64,000 bases of DNA. Origin: HLUCCA09 sp039822045 (lineage in GTDB: Bacteria > Pseudomonadota > Alphaproteobacteria > Rhodobacterales > Rhodobacteraceae). The stretch lies in contig JBCBMY010000001.1 in assembly GCA_039822045.1 (NCBI GenBank), positions 496,001 to 560,000 on the forward strand, read 5' to 3'. Of this stretch, positions 63,532-64,000 are shown in pieces (position 1 is the stretch's first letter; each line of letters opens with the position of its first letter). A model generated the notes under the pieces. It made no database searches, was not told the DNA's origin, and saw only the letters and a list, made by a program, of their open reading frames with translations. Position numbers and translations under genes: made by a program.

Positions 63532-64000
63532 ATGGCGACACGACGCGGGCTTCTGATCATCCTGTCCTCACCCTCGGGGGCCGGCAAAACCACCTTGGCC
63601 CGCCGCCTGATGGACTGGGACAGCACGCTGCGCTTCTCGGTGTCGGCCACAACCCGCACGGCGCGCCCGGGCGAGATCGACGGTGAGCATTACCATTTCC
63701 TCGACGAATCCCGGTTCAAGGCGATGGTGGCGTCCGATGCCATGCTCGAACATGCCCACGTCTTCGGCAACTTCTACGGCTCACCCAAGGCGCCCGTGGC
63801 TGAGGCCATCAATGCCGGGCGCGACGTGCTCTTCGATGTCGATTGGCAGGGCGCGATCCAGATCCGCAACTCCGACCTCGGCAAGCACACGCTCTCGATC
63901 TTCATCCTGCCCCCGTCGATCCCCGAACTGCACCGCAGGCTCACAAGTCGCGGGCAGGATACGCCGGAGACAATCACCAAACGCATGCAGAAGAGCTGGG
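63532..64000 (+). CDS. gmk: Guanylate kinase (start only, cut by window end)
   Basis: The first 156 residues of guanylate kinase, which converts GMP to GDP. The P-loop SPSGAGKTT lies at residues 13-21; the GMP-binding loop RTARPGEIDGEHYHF and FGNFYGSPK follow, then LFDVDWQGAIQI and the start of the lid (LHRRLTSRGQDTPETITKRM). GGAGGAAAA precedes the ATG. The C-terminus lies beyond the window. Confidence 0.96.
   Translation, partial: MATRRGLLIILSSPSGAGKTTLARRLMDWDSTLRFSVSATTRTARPGEIDGEHYHFLDESRFKAMVASDAMLEHAHVFGNFYGSPKAPVAEAINAGRDVLFDVDWQGAIQIRNSDLGKHTLSIFILPPSIPELHRRLTSRGQDTPETITKRMQKSW

Overview
The window is a GC-rich chromosomal segment of an alphaproteobacterium, most likely a marine member of the Rhodobacterales (Rhodobacteraceae/Roseobacter group). 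The basis is a ChpT-type phosphotransferase, a long C-terminally extended ribosomal protein L21 followed by L27, the order obgE-proB-proA, adjacent olsB-olsA, a smoEFGK-smoS-mtlK polyol operon, and PAS_5, DUF1194 and DUF3553 proteins. The species cannot be fixed from the sequence.

Layout. 1-3.6 kb: end of a cysteine synthase gene overlapping an AlaX editing protein, a metallo-hydrolase with an altered metal motif, tRNA-Ser(GGA) and two small metabolic genes. 3.6-13.2 kb: a minus-strand sugar or polyol cluster (RbsC-, RbsB- and RbsA-like transporter, two SDR dehydrogenases, two-subunit transketolase, FGGY kinase) with a divergent SorC-family regulator and two palindromes over the shared promoter region. 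13.4-15.9 kb: three small-to-medium secreted proteins of unknown function in one minus-strand run. 16-21.3 kb: an accessory region with about 1.6 kb lacking recognisable genes, a 743-residue RTX-repeat protein, and an AT-richer LuxR-type regulator. 21.5-22.2 kb: an FAH-family gene broken by a 13-bp insertion. 22.3-29.9 kb: LacI regulator, palindromic operator and the polyol operon smoEFGK-smoS-mtlK. 30.1-33.7 kb: a NIT-domain chemoreceptor and a LuxR protein with AHL-pocket residues but no luxI beside it.

33.8-36.4 kb is a gene graveyard: small ORFs, a truncated and frameshifted RTX remnant, a fragment of an AAA-type ATPase and a secreted orphan. 36.6-41.8 kb: an operon for a spermidine/phosphonate-type ABC importer that includes a cytoplasmic metallophosphoesterase and a 66-residue protein, possibly for uptake and cleavage of a phosphodiester. 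From 42.2 kb to the end the content is mostly core: tRNA-Ser(CGA), rplU-rpmA, obgE-proB-proA, chpT, olsBA, a degenerate thiE-like gene, trmJ, ctaA, an M32 peptidase, several regulators, class II DAHP synthase, and the start of gmk.

No CRISPR array, intact insertion sequence, prophage or complete secretion system was seen. The points most worth a second look are the split-transketolase sugar cluster, the transporter-phosphoesterase operon, the cysteine-containing RTX protein with its nearby palindromes, and the LuxR solo with small neighbours.
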